Assembly (NCBI GenBank): GCA_964485095.1
Contig: CAZAIB010000004.1
Location: 1 to 64,000, forward strand
DNA length: 64,000 nucleotides
Direction of reading: 5' to 3'
DNA from: CAYNWT01 sp964485095
GTDB taxonomy: Bacteria; Planctomycetota; Planctomycetia; Planctomycetales; Planctomycetaceae
Below are positions 51,372 to 59,627 of this stretch, piece by piece. Position 1 is the stretch's first letter. Every line of letters begins with the position of its first letter. The notes below the pieces were generated by a model, which was not told the DNA's origin, ran no database searches, and was given only the letters and a program-made list of their open reading frames with translations. The translations under genes and the position numbers were made by a program.

Positions 51372-53399
51372 CTACTTCGACTTCCGAGACTTCTTCTTTG
51401 AACTCTTGCTCTTCGTATCAGGTTCTTTGCTACCGATTTCGTCGTACAGCGGCAGGTAACGGTAGTAGACCTCAAGAGTCAGCGTCGCCAGGCAGGTCAT
51501 GAACAACCGCCCGCCCGCTTTGGCTTCCAACGCTCTGTTGCGAGTCGGCCAGCTACCAGCGGCGTCGCCTTCGGTTTCCTGGCGTTCGCAGAGTTCATCA
51601 CGGTTGAACTGGTTCCAGCGTTCCCATTGTTCGCCGCCGTAGTTGCGCATGGCCTGCGTGGCGTAGTAGCGGTAGTACAAGCTGTCGCTGGCCGGGCCTT
51701 TGTCGTCCAGTAGCTTGATGGCTTTGATGTGAACCGGATCATCACGTTTCCAGCCAAGGTACTGCCGACACAGAATCGCGATGGCGGTCACCGACGATTT
51801 GTAGGTGGGCTTGGCTGCCGTGTAACCGTAGCGATCGCCGTCTGAAGTGCTTTGGACCGTGTCGAAAAAGTGGTTCGCAAGGTCGAAAGTTTTCTTCGGA
51901 ATCTTGAACCCAGCCTTCTTCGCGCTCATCAGCGCTGTGACCTGTAGGCCGGTCACAGATGTGGTTCCCGGTGCGTACTGGACATACTCCCATCCGCCTC
52001 CGCGCGGATCCTGCGATAGCAGCAAGGCATTGACCGCGCCCTGAGCGTACGGTTTCAGCTTGCGTGCCTTCGTCATGTAGTACGCTTCGGTAAACGCCAT
52101 CGAAGCCGCGCCGTGTGAATAGAACCGTTCGTGAGTTTTGTTGTCGTCCGAAGCAAGGCCACTGAAGTCGATAACATTCCTGCCGACAGGGCGGCCCCAC
52201 TTACTCAGAAAGTTCAGGCCCGCTTCGACATTCTTCTTGTACTTACCATCAAGGTGCGTCTGGCCGGCTCCCATGAATGTCAGCAAAACATAACTGGTCG
52301 CGGCCATCGGATTGTTGACCGAACCCGCGTCCCCCGATTGTCCGACGTCGTTGAAATTCCAACTACCATCAGGGCGCTGATGTCGAGCGAACCAATCTAA
52401 CGCGTTGCCGACAGCAGACTCACTGGCGGCGGTGCCTCCGTATTTCGCAAGCAATGCCTTCTTTGCATTTTCAGAACGCGTGCCTTCTGTGGAGAAATCA
52501 ATGGCGTCCGTCGGGTCAGTGGGAACAACCGGATCGGTACTGGGGTCGGGGGTCACAGCCTCTTCGACTGGCGGTGGCGGTTCCTCAGCCATTTCTGGTT
52601 CGGGCTCAGGCTCGGGTTCTGGTTCCGGCTCAGGTTCCTCAACCGGCTCTTCGACTTCCTCTTCCAACTGCTCGCCCGGTTCCTCTTCGGGCTCTTCAAT
52701 CGGGATATCTTCTTCAACGATTGCCGGTTCATCAGCAAACGCCGCGATGACAGTGTTGATTTTGTCTTCGGCGATGACGGGCATGATGTAGAACGTCAGC
52801 AGAAACATCACGACGGCAATAATGCAGCCGCTAATCGTCATCGAGTTCCAATTTTGTTTTACAAACGGAACCACTCCCTCCTCACGATCAAGGTCGCCCT
52901 TCTTCACCTTGATTCTAACTCGCTTCGGAACACCACCTTTAATCTGCTGCTTCCGCGCGCGGGCGACTCGTTCTTTTAAAGCCTCGCGGCTGTTTCGTTT
53001 ACGCCGCGATTTGAGTTTTTGTGGTGCCTGTACCTGACTGCCAGTCGGTGACCCAGCCGCGTCACGAGAAACAACCGGCCCCAACGGAGCCTGCGTTCCG
53101 CCGGGTTCATCGATTATCGGATCGTCAATACGAGCATGCCGCGGCCGCTTCACTGGCGCGGGCGTTGCCGATTCAGTCCGCAAAGTAACTTCCGGCAGGC
53201 TCTCCAGCTCCTCACCAGATTCCCCATACGCGCGGCGGTTGAGATCGCGCGCGAGCTTTGCAGATTCCTGAGCCAGCTTTGCAAGTTCAATGGCCTGATC
53301 AGCCGCCACGCGCGCTTGCTCGATGAGTCTGTCTTGCTGGGGCGCTTGCTGCGGCGATTTCGGTTCCTGCGGGTCTGGTTGTGGTGGCTTCTCAGCCAT
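51372..53399 (-). CDS. Membrane protein with squalene-cyclase-like (prenyltransferase repeat) domain
   Basis: The 675-residue product has a basic, Lys/Arg/Gln-rich N-terminus with a possible coiled coil (about 25-60), one membrane helix (about 195-215, ISGCIIAVVMFLLTFYIM), and a Glu/Pro-rich stretch (about 232-285, EPEPEPEPEPEPEPEM). A C-terminal alpha-barrel domain (about 325-645) follows with AVGNALDWFARHQRPDGSW and NALLLSQDPRGGGWEY. The barrel resembles squalene cyclase / prenyltransferase repeats, but the catalytic aspartates are not apparent, so it may bind rather than cyclise. It converges with the WD40 protein gene with 21 bp between. Confidence 0.8.
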   Translation of the reverse strand: MAEKPPQPDPQEPKSPQQAPQQDRLIEQARVAADQAIELAKLAQESAKLARDLNRRAYGESGEELESLPEVTLRTESATPAPVKRPRHARIDDPIIDEPGGTQAPLGPVVSRDAAGSPTGSQVQAPQKLKSRRKRNSREALKERVARARKQQIKGGVPKRVRIKVKKGDLDREEGVVPFVKQNWNSMTISGCIIAVVMFLLTFYIMPVIAEDKINTVIAAFADEPAIVEEDIPIEEPEEEPGEQLEEEVEEPVEEPEPEPEPEPEPEPEMAEEPPPPVEEAVTPDPSTDPVVPTDPTDAIDFSTEGTRSENAKKALLAKYGGTAASESAVGNALDWFARHQRPDGSWNFNDVGQSGDAGSVNNPMAATSYVLLTFMGAGQTHLDGKYKKNVEAGLNFLSKWGRPVGRNVIDFSGLASDDNKTHERFYSHGAASMAFTEAYYMTKARKLKPYAQGAVNALLLSQDPRGGGWEYVQYAPGTTSVTGLQVTALMSAKKAGFKIPKKTFDLANHFFDTVQSTSDGDRYGYTAAKPTYKSSVTAIAILCRQYLGWKRDDPVHIKAIKLLDDKGPASDSLYYRYYATQAMRNYGGEQWERWNQFNRDELCERQETEGDAAGSWPTRNRALEAKAGGRLFMTCLATLTLEVYYRYLPLYDEIGSKEPDTKSKSSKKKSRKSK

Positions 53400-53584
53400 G
53401 GTGCTTCCAGAACAAACGTGAAGACACTATTGCACCGCAACCACGCCCCTTAATCAATCGAACCCGTGTTAAGATTGTGCGACCCCAAAAAAGCCCCTCC
53501 CCCAAGCATACAACCGGGACCGCACCCACCAACTTCACCGCACCACCCACCGGATACCGATCGAACGGAACGTTCGCGTTCGCG

Positions 53585-53848
53585 TCAGCCGCCGCCGAGA
53601 GCGGGGAGGAAGTGGATTTCGGAATTGGGGGGGACCGGTTCGGCCAATCCGTGACTGATGAGGTTGTCACCGATTGAGACAGACAGTTCTGGTCGAACCT
53701 CGTCGTCGTGACACAGCTTTTCCCGAACGCCAGGATACCGCGCTTCAAGTGCATCCACGACTTCGCGCAGAGTGGTTCCTTCCACCTGCACTGACTGCCG
53801 ATCGTCAGTCAGTCCGCGCAGCAATGGTGGGATGAACACGGTTGGCAC
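53585..53848 (-). CDS. ThiS/MoaD-like sulfur-carrier protein
   Basis: This 87-residue protein has a ubiquitin-like fold pattern and ends with PALGGG, providing the C-terminal Gly-Gly that is activated to a thiocarboxylate in MoaD/ThiS proteins. MPTVFIPPLLRGLT and EVVDALEARYPGVREKL fit the MoaD side. Function may be in molybdopterin or other sulfur transfer; no moa or thi genes are close. It starts 24 bp downstream of the esterase stop, so it may be the second gene of an operon. Confidence 0.85.
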   Translation of the reverse strand: MPTVFIPPLLRGLTDDRQSVQVEGTTLREVVDALEARYPGVREKLCHDDEVRPELSVSIGDNLISHGLAEPVPPNSEIHFLPALGGG

Positions 53849-53872
53849 AGCTACTTCTCCGCTCGCATGCGA

Positions 53873-54736
53873 TCAATGAGCCTTAACGATACCGGTGTCC
53901 TTGAGAAACTTGTCCATTTCCTTCAGGGTCTCTTTGTAGGCGACGTCGCCGCCGCGGCCCTGGTTGAAGAAGCCATGCCCCTTACCTCTGAACAACCTTA
54001 GTTCGCTCTTAACACCAGCCGCTTTCATGGCGTCGCGAAACTTTTCGGCGGTCGCCACCGGGATAAGTTTGTCCTTCGTGCCCAGGAACACGATCGCGGG
54101 CGGCATCTTCTTTGAGATGTTGTGCATCGGTGAAATCTCTTTGTAGCGATCCTTCACCTTTGCGTGTCCCCAGCCATCCGGACCGTTGTCGTAAACCGGA
54201 TTGAACAGAACCAGCGCGTTTGGAACGCAGCTGACTTTTGTATCCTCACCCTCCTCGTTCAAACCGGGAACGGTTCCCGTCGCCGCCGCCACATGACCTC
54301 CGGCCGAACCACCTCCAGCCGCGACGCGGTTCGGATCGATGCCCAGTTCTGCAGCGTGACTTCGAATGTAACGCACCGCCGACTTCCCATCCTTCACGCA
54401 CTCATACGGCGTCGTCTTGTGCCTGCTTTTGACGCGGTACTCAGCCGACATCGCAACCATGCCCTGCTTCGCCAGATGTTGGCAGTGCGGGTAGAACTGC
54501 GAGGGAAGCCCACCAGTCCAGCCGCCACCGAAGAAGAACACAATCGCCGGCCGTTTGTCGGTGGGCTTGTGCCCTTCAGGTTCGAAGACCTGCAGCTTGA
54601 GTCTCACGCCACCGACCTTCTTATAGACGATCGACTTCGTTGGTTTGATGGTCGGCTTCTTTGGTTTCTTGTCTTGCTTCGGAGCAGATTGAGTTTGCAG
54701 GACCAGGCAACAAAGAGCTGTGGTGAGGACAGACAT
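53873..54736 (-). CDS. Alpha/beta hydrolase (esterase/lipase), exported
   Basis: The product is 287 residues with a short N-terminal hydrophobic stretch (MSVLTTALCCLVLQTQSAP) that may be a signal peptide. The alpha/beta hydrolase features are the oxyanion region IVFFFGGGW, the nucleophile elbow GGGSAGGH (Ser), an Asp near FLGTKDKLIP and a His near RGKGHGFF. It probably hydrolyses an ester; the substrate is unknown. The gene starts 19 bp downstream of the S4-domain gene stop and is followed by the ThiS-like gene on the same strand. Confidence 0.85.
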   Translation of the reverse strand: MSVLTTALCCLVLQTQSAPKQDKKPKKPTIKPTKSIVYKKVGGVRLKLQVFEPEGHKPTDKRPAIVFFFGGGWTGGLPSQFYPHCQHLAKQGMVAMSAEYRVKSRHKTTPYECVKDGKSAVRYIRSHAAELGIDPNRVAAGGGSAGGHVAAATGTVPGLNEEGEDTKVSCVPNALVLFNPVYDNGPDGWGHAKVKDRYKEISPMHNISKKMPPAIVFLGTKDKLIPVATAEKFRDAMKAAGVKSELRLFRGKGHGFFNQGRGGDVAYKETLKEMDKFLKDTGIVKAH

Positions 54737-54755
54737 AAGATCGGGTCGCTTGAAT

Positions 54756-54998
54756 TCAGGATGAAGATTCGTCAGCGGCTGAAGCTACTCGAAATGTACC
54801 GACGTCGGTAATGCAAGCAACGTCGCCAACAACCAGTTTTCGTCGGCGGCGGGTTTCTGGTTCGCCGTTGACGGTCACCATGCCCTCGCCGATGTAGTAT
54901 TTTACCTCGCCGCCAGAACCGACAGCGCCGGCGAACTTAAGGAATTGGTCGAGATCAATGGACGTCTCACGGATCGAGACGTCGAGCGGTTCAGACAT
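54756..54998 (-). CDS. S4-domain RNA-binding protein (YbcJ/YaaA-like)
   Basis: This 80-residue protein is almost entirely a small S4 domain: IDLDQFLKFAGAVGSGGEVK, then IGEGMVTVNGEPETRRRRK with the basic RNA-binding stretch. It resembles the single-S4 YbcJ/YaaA proteins, which bind RNA or ribosomes. The start ATG at 54998 is the first. It lies upstream of the esterase gene, suggesting an operon. Confidence 0.85.
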   Translation of the reverse strand: MSEPLDVSIRETSIDLDQFLKFAGAVGSGGEVKYYIGEGMVTVNGEPETRRRRKLVVGDVACITDVGTFRVASAADESSS

Positions 54999-55138
54999 GA
55001 GTTGCTTTTCGTACGCGGAACCGAACCAGAATTGTTCGGGAGCTGTACCTTACCACGCACCCCACGCCCAAGCCACAAGTGCGTTCGCCAATGCTTTCGA
55101 TGACAAAACTTGTCTCGAAACACGCGTAAAGCGGTCCG

Positions 55139-56359
55139 TTATGCGGCGCGGTTTTTTGTCGCGTTGCCCAAAACCGAAAGACTGTCCCACATGGAACCAA
55201 GTCGCAGGAGAGCCGCAGGAATCGACACTGCCTGGTAACGGCCAGCGGTCAAAGTGACCAGGCCAAGCCGGACCAGCTTTTCGATCGCGTCGTGGGCTTC
55301 GAAATCAATGTCCATGTCAGTCGCAGCAAGAAGAAGTTCTTCTGCTTCGCTGTCGAGTTCCGCCAGAGTTCGGCCGGTGGGAGCGTTGGTTTCGGTCAGC
55401 AGTGCGTACGCGAGAATCGCCTCGCGGAATTCCTGTTCCTCAACTTCATCAAGCAGGCGGAACAAAACGCCCGCGTTGTTGTCGAGGTTCTGATAGTACA
55501 GGTTCCGAGTGAGGTCGGCCTGGTACTTGTCTTTGGTGCGGAGGTAGCCGAAAAAAGACTTCACCCCGTAACCCAGCGTGCCGCCCACCAACCCCAGGAA
55601 GCCCAGGATCCCATACGCTCCGGCGAACGCAATCACCATCGCCTTGCTGATAATTTTGTAGACGGTCATGGCCAGGCCGGAAATCGTCGGCAGCGCGATT
55701 TTGGCTCTGTCCAGCAGCGTCATCTGCACACGCGTGCCGGGAAGCAGCATTTCGAGATCGCCTTTGGGGATCTCTTTGAAAATCTTCAGCGTAACAACGC
55801 CCTCACGGCCGGCTCCATCAACGACACCGTTTCGAAGCTTGAACGCAACGACCAGCCTTTGATGAACCAGGACATCTTTCTTCTGAACCCGATACCAGTT
55901 CCGCCAATCCCGATGGTCGCGTTGCACAACGGCCTCGCCGCGAGCGAACAGTTCCAGGCGATCAAAGATGTCGAAGTCGACTTCCAGATTCAGGCCCCAC
56001 GCGCTTTTGACTTCGAAGGCTTTTTCCAACTGGTCGCGATTCAACCGGCGGAAGTTCGCGCGTTCGAACATGTGAACCAGCGATTCGAACAAAGCGTCCG
56101 ACTGGATGGTATTGGAGTCTTCGTCCGACCATCGCAGGCTGACCGTGTCAGTGTCCGGATCGAATGGAGCGTACGTGTTCTTCAGACGCAGAAGTTCTTC
56201 GTGGTATTCGAAGTGGAACACCGACTTCAGGATGCGGCAGACGTCCAGGAAGTCGTGCTGCTGGCCAACTTCAATCAGCTCGCTGCTCGCCAACAAGTGC
56301 GCGAGATCATCCGCGCGGAGCGGGATGAAATGTTCGCGTTCAGGAGTGGGCGACGTCAC
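55139..56359 (-). CDS. DUF3754 (TMEM143-like) membrane protein
   Basis: The 406-residue product starts at a GTG (56359). Features: REHFIPLRADDLAHLL, the conserved F(D)VFDRLEL region (DFDIFDRLELFARG), DVLVHQRLVVAFKLR, two membrane helices (about 215-270, with GAYGILGFLGLVGGTLGYG) and a winged-helix-like C-terminal tail. It fits the DUF3754 / TMEM143 family, whose function is unknown. It lies downstream of the HMA lipoprotein gene on the same strand, but a strong terminator separates them. Confidence 0.8.
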   Translation of the reverse strand: MTSPTPEREHFIPLRADDLAHLLASSELIEVGQQHDFLDVCRILKSVFHFEYHEELLRLKNTYAPFDPDTDTVSLRWSDEDSNTIQSDALFESLVHMFERANFRRLNRDQLEKAFEVKSAWGLNLEVDFDIFDRLELFARGEAVVQRDHRDWRNWYRVQKKDVLVHQRLVVAFKLRNGVVDGAGREGVVTLKIFKEIPKGDLEMLLPGTRVQMTLLDRAKIALPTISGLAMTVYKIISKAMVIAFAGAYGILGFLGLVGGTLGYGVKSFFGYLRTKDKYQADLTRNLYYQNLDNNAGVLFRLLDEVEEQEFREAILAYALLTETNAPTGRTLAELDSEAEELLLAATDMDIDFEAHDAIEKLVRLGLVTLTAGRYQAVSIPAALLRLGSMWDSLSVLGNATKNRAA

Positions 56360-56566
56360 GTGGGCTACCGGTTTTGTTCTGACCTGTTGATGTGAAAGCA
56401 GGACGATAGTGGTCGGTCGTCATGCTGGCATCACCGACTTTGCGATAGGTCATCCGATTGTGCGGTAAGCGGCACAATCTGCCGGAACCTTGGCTCATCG
56501 GCGTGCCGTTGGGGGCGTTGCGTTAAGTTGGTTCCAACCAACAAGCCAGCCAACCGCGCAAAAGAA

Positions 56567-56594
56567 AAGCCACCCCAAGTGAATGAGGTGGCTT
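56567..56594 (-). terminator. Rho-independent terminator of the HMA lipoprotein gene
   Basis: Read on the minus strand, an 8-bp stem (AAGCCACC with GGTGGCTT, 12-base loop) is followed by TTCTTTTGC. It begins about 32 bp after the TAG at 56626 that ends the extended reading frame, and about 220 bp after the first in-frame TGA. This is one of the reasons to believe that translation normally continues past the TGA. Confidence 0.75.
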
Positions 56595-56625
56595 CTTTGG
56601 ATGAGAGCGTTTTTAGCCGTGCTGG

Positions 56626-57078
56626 CTACTCAACTACTGAAGCGCCTTTAAAACCGGCTTCAGCAATCGCAGCTGTCGCAGCCGACGTCTCGAAATCTTT
56701 ACTGACCTTAGCAACTGCTATGGTCGTCTTGATATCACAACTTACAGAGTCTTTGTCTACACCCGGTAGACTTCGCAAGGCCTTTTCGACCTTGCCAGTT
56801 CATGTGACCCCTCAGGTCATGCCCGGGACTTTGAATTTTACGGTCATCATCTCAGCTGACGCAGTTTCCTGAGCCACAGTTTCCTGGGCTGGGGTTTCCT
56901 GAGCCGGCTCTTCTGTGGCTACAACAGCAGAATCGCCAGCAGGCGCTTCCGTTGCTGCACCGTCGGTGGCAGCTGGTGCCGGGGTATCAGTTGCTTCGTT
57001 TGCTGCTGGTTCAACGGCGCTGTCGCCGCAACCCACAAGCAAACATGCAAGTGATAGCCCCATCATGAAACGAATCAT
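56626..57078 (-). CDS. HMA-domain lipoprotein with two in-frame TGA codons, candidate selenoprotein
   Basis: A 150-residue frame from ATG 57078 to TAG 56626-56628, interrupted by TGA at 56812-56814 (residue 89) and 56800-56802 (residue 93). Residues 1-17 are a lipoprotein signal (LLVGC, lipidated Cys17). An Ala/Pro/Thr/Glu-rich tether (18-75) leads to a heavy-metal-associated domain (about 77-150): TVKFKVPGMT, then U-GVT-U, then TGKVEKALRSLPGVDKDS, and AAIAEAGFKGASVVE at the end. The two TGA codons take the place of the metal-binding cysteines in GMTCxxC, with one extra residue between them. Read as selenocysteine, this is an outer- or inner-membrane-anchored metal-binding protein facing the periplasm. 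Ordinary annotation would stop at residue 88, cutting the domain off. An alternative is a pseudogene with two nonsense mutations. A divergently placed inverted repeat lies upstream. Confidence 0.8.
56755..56795 (-). promoter_or_regulatory. Two candidate bacterial SECIS stem-loops
   Basis: Downstream of the first TGA, a stem-loop of eight pairs (GCAAGGUC/GGCCUUGC, loop GAAAA, 56775-56795) puts a G as the first apical-loop base about 24 nt after TGA-1. A second stem-loop (GUCUAC/GUAGAC, loop CGGGU, 56755-56771) puts a G as the second loop base about 35 nt after TGA-2. Both fit the known bacterial rule of a G in the first two loop bases at 16-37 nt from the UGA. They lie within the coding sequence, as bacterial SECIS elements do. 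Confidence 0.55.
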
Positions 57079-57406
57079 AATGTGACTTCTTTCGGTTATG
57101 AGAAAAAGATTTCGTCCGAGTCATTTCACTCTCATCCAGTGAACTCGGTGCCAAGAACATCCCCGCCATCGGGAATGTCCATCACGATGATATCCGGTTT
57201 CCAGCAAGGGTCCGCCCGAAAAGCGGCGGATTTTCTTGAAGAAACACGGATCTCACTGGAAGAAGATCGGTTGTTGTCATCCGCAAAATGTGTGAAATGA
57301 ACACGTTTTCCTTACGCTACGGGCTCCCAGCGACTTTGAAGGTATCCGCTGCACGAGCGGCATGGACTATGTAAAGTTTCACACATTACCTGCAGAAGAC
57401 AGAACC
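57079..57406. other. Divergent control region between the HMA lipoprotein and HPP genes
   Basis: There is no credible gene in these 328 bp. An 11-bp perfect inverted repeat, AATGTGTGAAA at 57287-57297 and TTTCACACATT at 57377-57387, lies on the HPP side. No clear promoter was picked. Confidence 0.5.
57287..57387. promoter_or_regulatory. Spaced inverted repeat, possible operator pair
   Basis: AATGTGTGAAA (57287-57297) and TTTCACACATT (57377-57387) are perfect reverse complements 79 bp apart. The right arm lies 20 bp before the HPP start. They could be two binding sites for one regulator controlling the divergent HMA lipoprotein and HPP genes. Confidence 0.35.
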
Positions 57407-58054
57407 ATGAAGTCGGACGACCGACACGTTTTCGCTCAGCCACTCACCAAGCTGGCTCGCAATATCGAACAAACATTCTTCCGCATCGAACGCGCGAATC
57501 GGTGGCAGGCGGCCGCAGTCAATGGCGTGATCGCGGGAGCCTCAGTGGCGCTCGTTGCCTGGCTGGTGCAAAGCCTCGAAGAAGGTGACCTGCTTTTGTT
57601 TGCGTGCCTGGGTTCGTCGGGAGCGGCCGTTGTGTTTGCTCCTCTGGCCAAGACCAACAGTCTGCGCACAATCGTTGCGGCGTATGTCGTGGCAGCCATG
57701 GTTTGCGTTGCGCTCTCGCCAATCCATGACAACGAACTACTGCCACTTCCGCTCCAGTGTTTTCTGGCTGTCGGCATTCCCATTGTCCTGATGCGTTTGA
57801 TGGACACCATGCACCCCGCCGCAATCGGCAGCGCGATGGCGTTTATTATTCAGGATCGCCCGATCAGACATTTGTCGTTGTTGATGCTGGCAATCATCGG
57901 GCTGCTGACAATCGTCAAGATTCTGGCGTACGTGTACCTGGAAGAACTGGAGTTCAAGAAGTTCGGTCGAGAGTTCCGTCGCGACTACTACGGTCGAGAA
58001 ATTTTGGTGACAGTGGAACCAGAACCAGAACCCGAGGAGGAAGAGAAAGACTGA
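57407..58054 (+). CDS. HPP-family membrane protein
   Basis: The product is about 215 residues from ATG 57407 (MKSDDRHVFAQ); an ATG at 57362 is the alternative. It has four or five membrane helices and the HPP-type motif (MDTMHPAAIGSAMAF) together with LGSSGAAVVFAPLAKTNS. HPP proteins include nitrite transporters of chloroplasts; the substrate here is unknown. The C-terminus is unusually acidic (EPEPEPEEEEKD). It is divergent from the HMA lipoprotein gene and convergent with the SulP gene. Confidence 0.85.
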   Translation: MKSDDRHVFAQPLTKLARNIEQTFFRIERANRWQAAAVNGVIAGASVALVAWLVQSLEEGDLLLFACLGSSGAAVVFAPLAKTNSLRTIVAAYVVAAMVCVALSPIHDNELLPLPLQCFLAVGIPIVLMRLMDTMHPAAIGSAMAFIIQDRPIRHLSLLMLAIIGLLTIVKILAYVYLEELEFKKFGREFRRDYYGREILVTVEPEPEPEEEEKD

Positions 58055-58099
58055 ACCACACGAAGAACCAACACGCGCCGCTTCTGGTTTTCTATGCGA

Positions 58100-59620
58100 T
58101 TACACTTCGCGAAGTGTTTTGAGTTCGTCGCCCAACGCGCGGGTGAGCGTTCCGATGGCATGGTCCGGAATGTCTCGTAACTTTGCTTCCAGTCCGGCTG
58201 TTCGGCAGTCGTCCAGGAAACCTTTGAGTTCCAGGACACCCGTGTAGTCGACGCGACCAAGTTCTGACAGATCGACGACAACTCGCGAGATGCTGTCGTC
58301 ATCGTGTTCGGCAAGTTGGTTCACAAGTGCCTGGCTTAGCCCCGGCGCGGAACCGAAATACAGGACTCCGGAGGGAACCAGTTCCAGCGTGCCATCGACG
58401 ACCTGTGTTTCCAAACCAATCTTCGATTCACGCCGCAAGTGAACCGCCGTCGCCAGTACGACACCGATGATTAACCCCAAATCAACGCGAGGTGCGAACA
58501 CCAGCGTCGCAAAGAACGTCGCCCACGCAACAAGTGACTGGCCCCACGTCACTCGAATCATCCGAAACAACGCGCGTAGTTTGATGAGCCGGACGGTCGC
58601 CACAATCACGATGGCTCCCAGCACCGCGCGCGGCAGCGATTCCAGCAAACCAGCAAACGGCAGGAACCCGAACACGATGATGCCGCCAATCAACCCGGTG
58701 AATCGACTTTGCGCTCCGGCAAGCTTCGCAACCGCGCTCCGTGAAAACGAACCGCCAACGGGGAACGAACCAACCAAAGCAGACGCAACGTTCGCAACAC
58801 CCTGGCTAAGGAATTCACGATCAGGATCCCAGGCGCGGCGGTCCTGCGCGGCCAGTGTTCGCGCGATTGCGGCCGGTTCGGCGAAACCAACGACCGCGAT
58901 CACAATGCCGGGAATCAGCAACCGTGGACCCAAATCCCACGGAATCGCAAACGAGAGGCTCGGCAGACCTTCCGGTATGGTTCCGACCGTCTCCACGGGC
59001 AGCTTCGCGAAGTAGTTAACCAGAACACCCAAAACGACAGCGATCAAAATCGCCGGAAACAACCGGTGTACTTTCTTCCCGAACACAACAATGCAACCCG
59101 CCACAACAGCAACACCGATGGCCGTTGTGTTCCATTCCGCCGTGCGCAATGCCAGCGCCGACGCCGCGCGTTCCAGCAATGGGCCTTCTGTCTGAGGCAG
59201 CCCCAGCACGAGTTCCATCTGGGACGCGACAATCAAAATCGCCGCCGCTGACGAGAAACCCAGCAGCACTGGTTGCGACATGAGATACGCCAGAATGCCG
59301 GCGTTCATCACGCCCAACAGCACTCGGACGATGCCAACAATCAGAGCCAGCAGGATGCCCGCTTCAACGTACGCGGGCGTTCCCGGAGTCTGCAAAGTCG
59401 CAAGCGCCCCGAACGTCAGCAACCCGGTCATCGCGACCGGCCCCGTTTGGAGATACCGCGACGACGCAAAGAACGCCGCAATGATTGGCGGAATCGCAGC
59501 CGCATACAGACCGATATGAACCGGCATGCCAGCGATCTCAGCATACGCCAGCGATTGAGGAATCGCGATCGCCGCGACGCTTACACCAGCGACAAGGTCA
59601 CCCCGTTTGATGCCATTCAT
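58100..59620 (-). CDS. SulP-family anion transporter with STAS domain
   Basis: The 506-residue product has SulP transmembrane segments (about 1-385), with AIPQSLAYAEIAGMPVHIGLY, and the motif GSFPVGGSFSRSAVAKLAGA. A C-terminal STAS domain (about 400-500) has DGTLELVPSGVLYFGSAPG and VVVDLSELGRVDYTGVLELK. It transports a small anion such as sulfate or bicarbonate; the substrate cannot be set. It begins 7 bp after the HNH gene stop, suggesting co-transcription with the HNH pair, though not a shared function. Confidence 0.9.
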   Translation of the reverse strand: MNGIKRGDLVAGVSVAAIAIPQSLAYAEIAGMPVHIGLYAAAIPPIIAAFFASSRYLQTGPVAMTGLLTFGALATLQTPGTPAYVEAGILLALIVGIVRVLLGVMNAGILAYLMSQPVLLGFSSAAAILIVASQMELVLGLPQTEGPLLERAASALALRTAEWNTTAIGVAVVAGCIVVFGKKVHRLFPAILIAVVLGVLVNYFAKLPVETVGTIPEGLPSLSFAIPWDLGPRLLIPGIVIAVVGFAEPAAIARTLAAQDRRAWDPDREFLSQGVANVASALVGSFPVGGSFSRSAVAKLAGAQSRFTGLIGGIIVFGFLPFAGLLESLPRAVLGAIVIVATVRLIKLRALFRMIRVTWGQSLVAWATFFATLVFAPRVDLGLIIGVVLATAVHLRRESKIGLETQVVDGTLELVPSGVLYFGSAPGLSQALVNQLAEHDDDSISRVVVDLSELGRVDYTGVLELKGFLDDCRTAGLEAKLRDIPDHAIGTLTRALGDELKTLREV

Positions 59621-59627
59621 AACCCGA

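Noticed and set aside
53585..53587. TGA after the ThiS/MoaD-like protein as a possible selenocysteine codon
   Set aside because: The protein is complete at this point, ending in the functional Gly-Gly, and the sequence beyond is not coding.
54999..55138. tRNA or small RNA in the gap upstream of the S4 gene
   Set aside because: No cloverleaf or conserved TPsiC arm could be built from the sequence.
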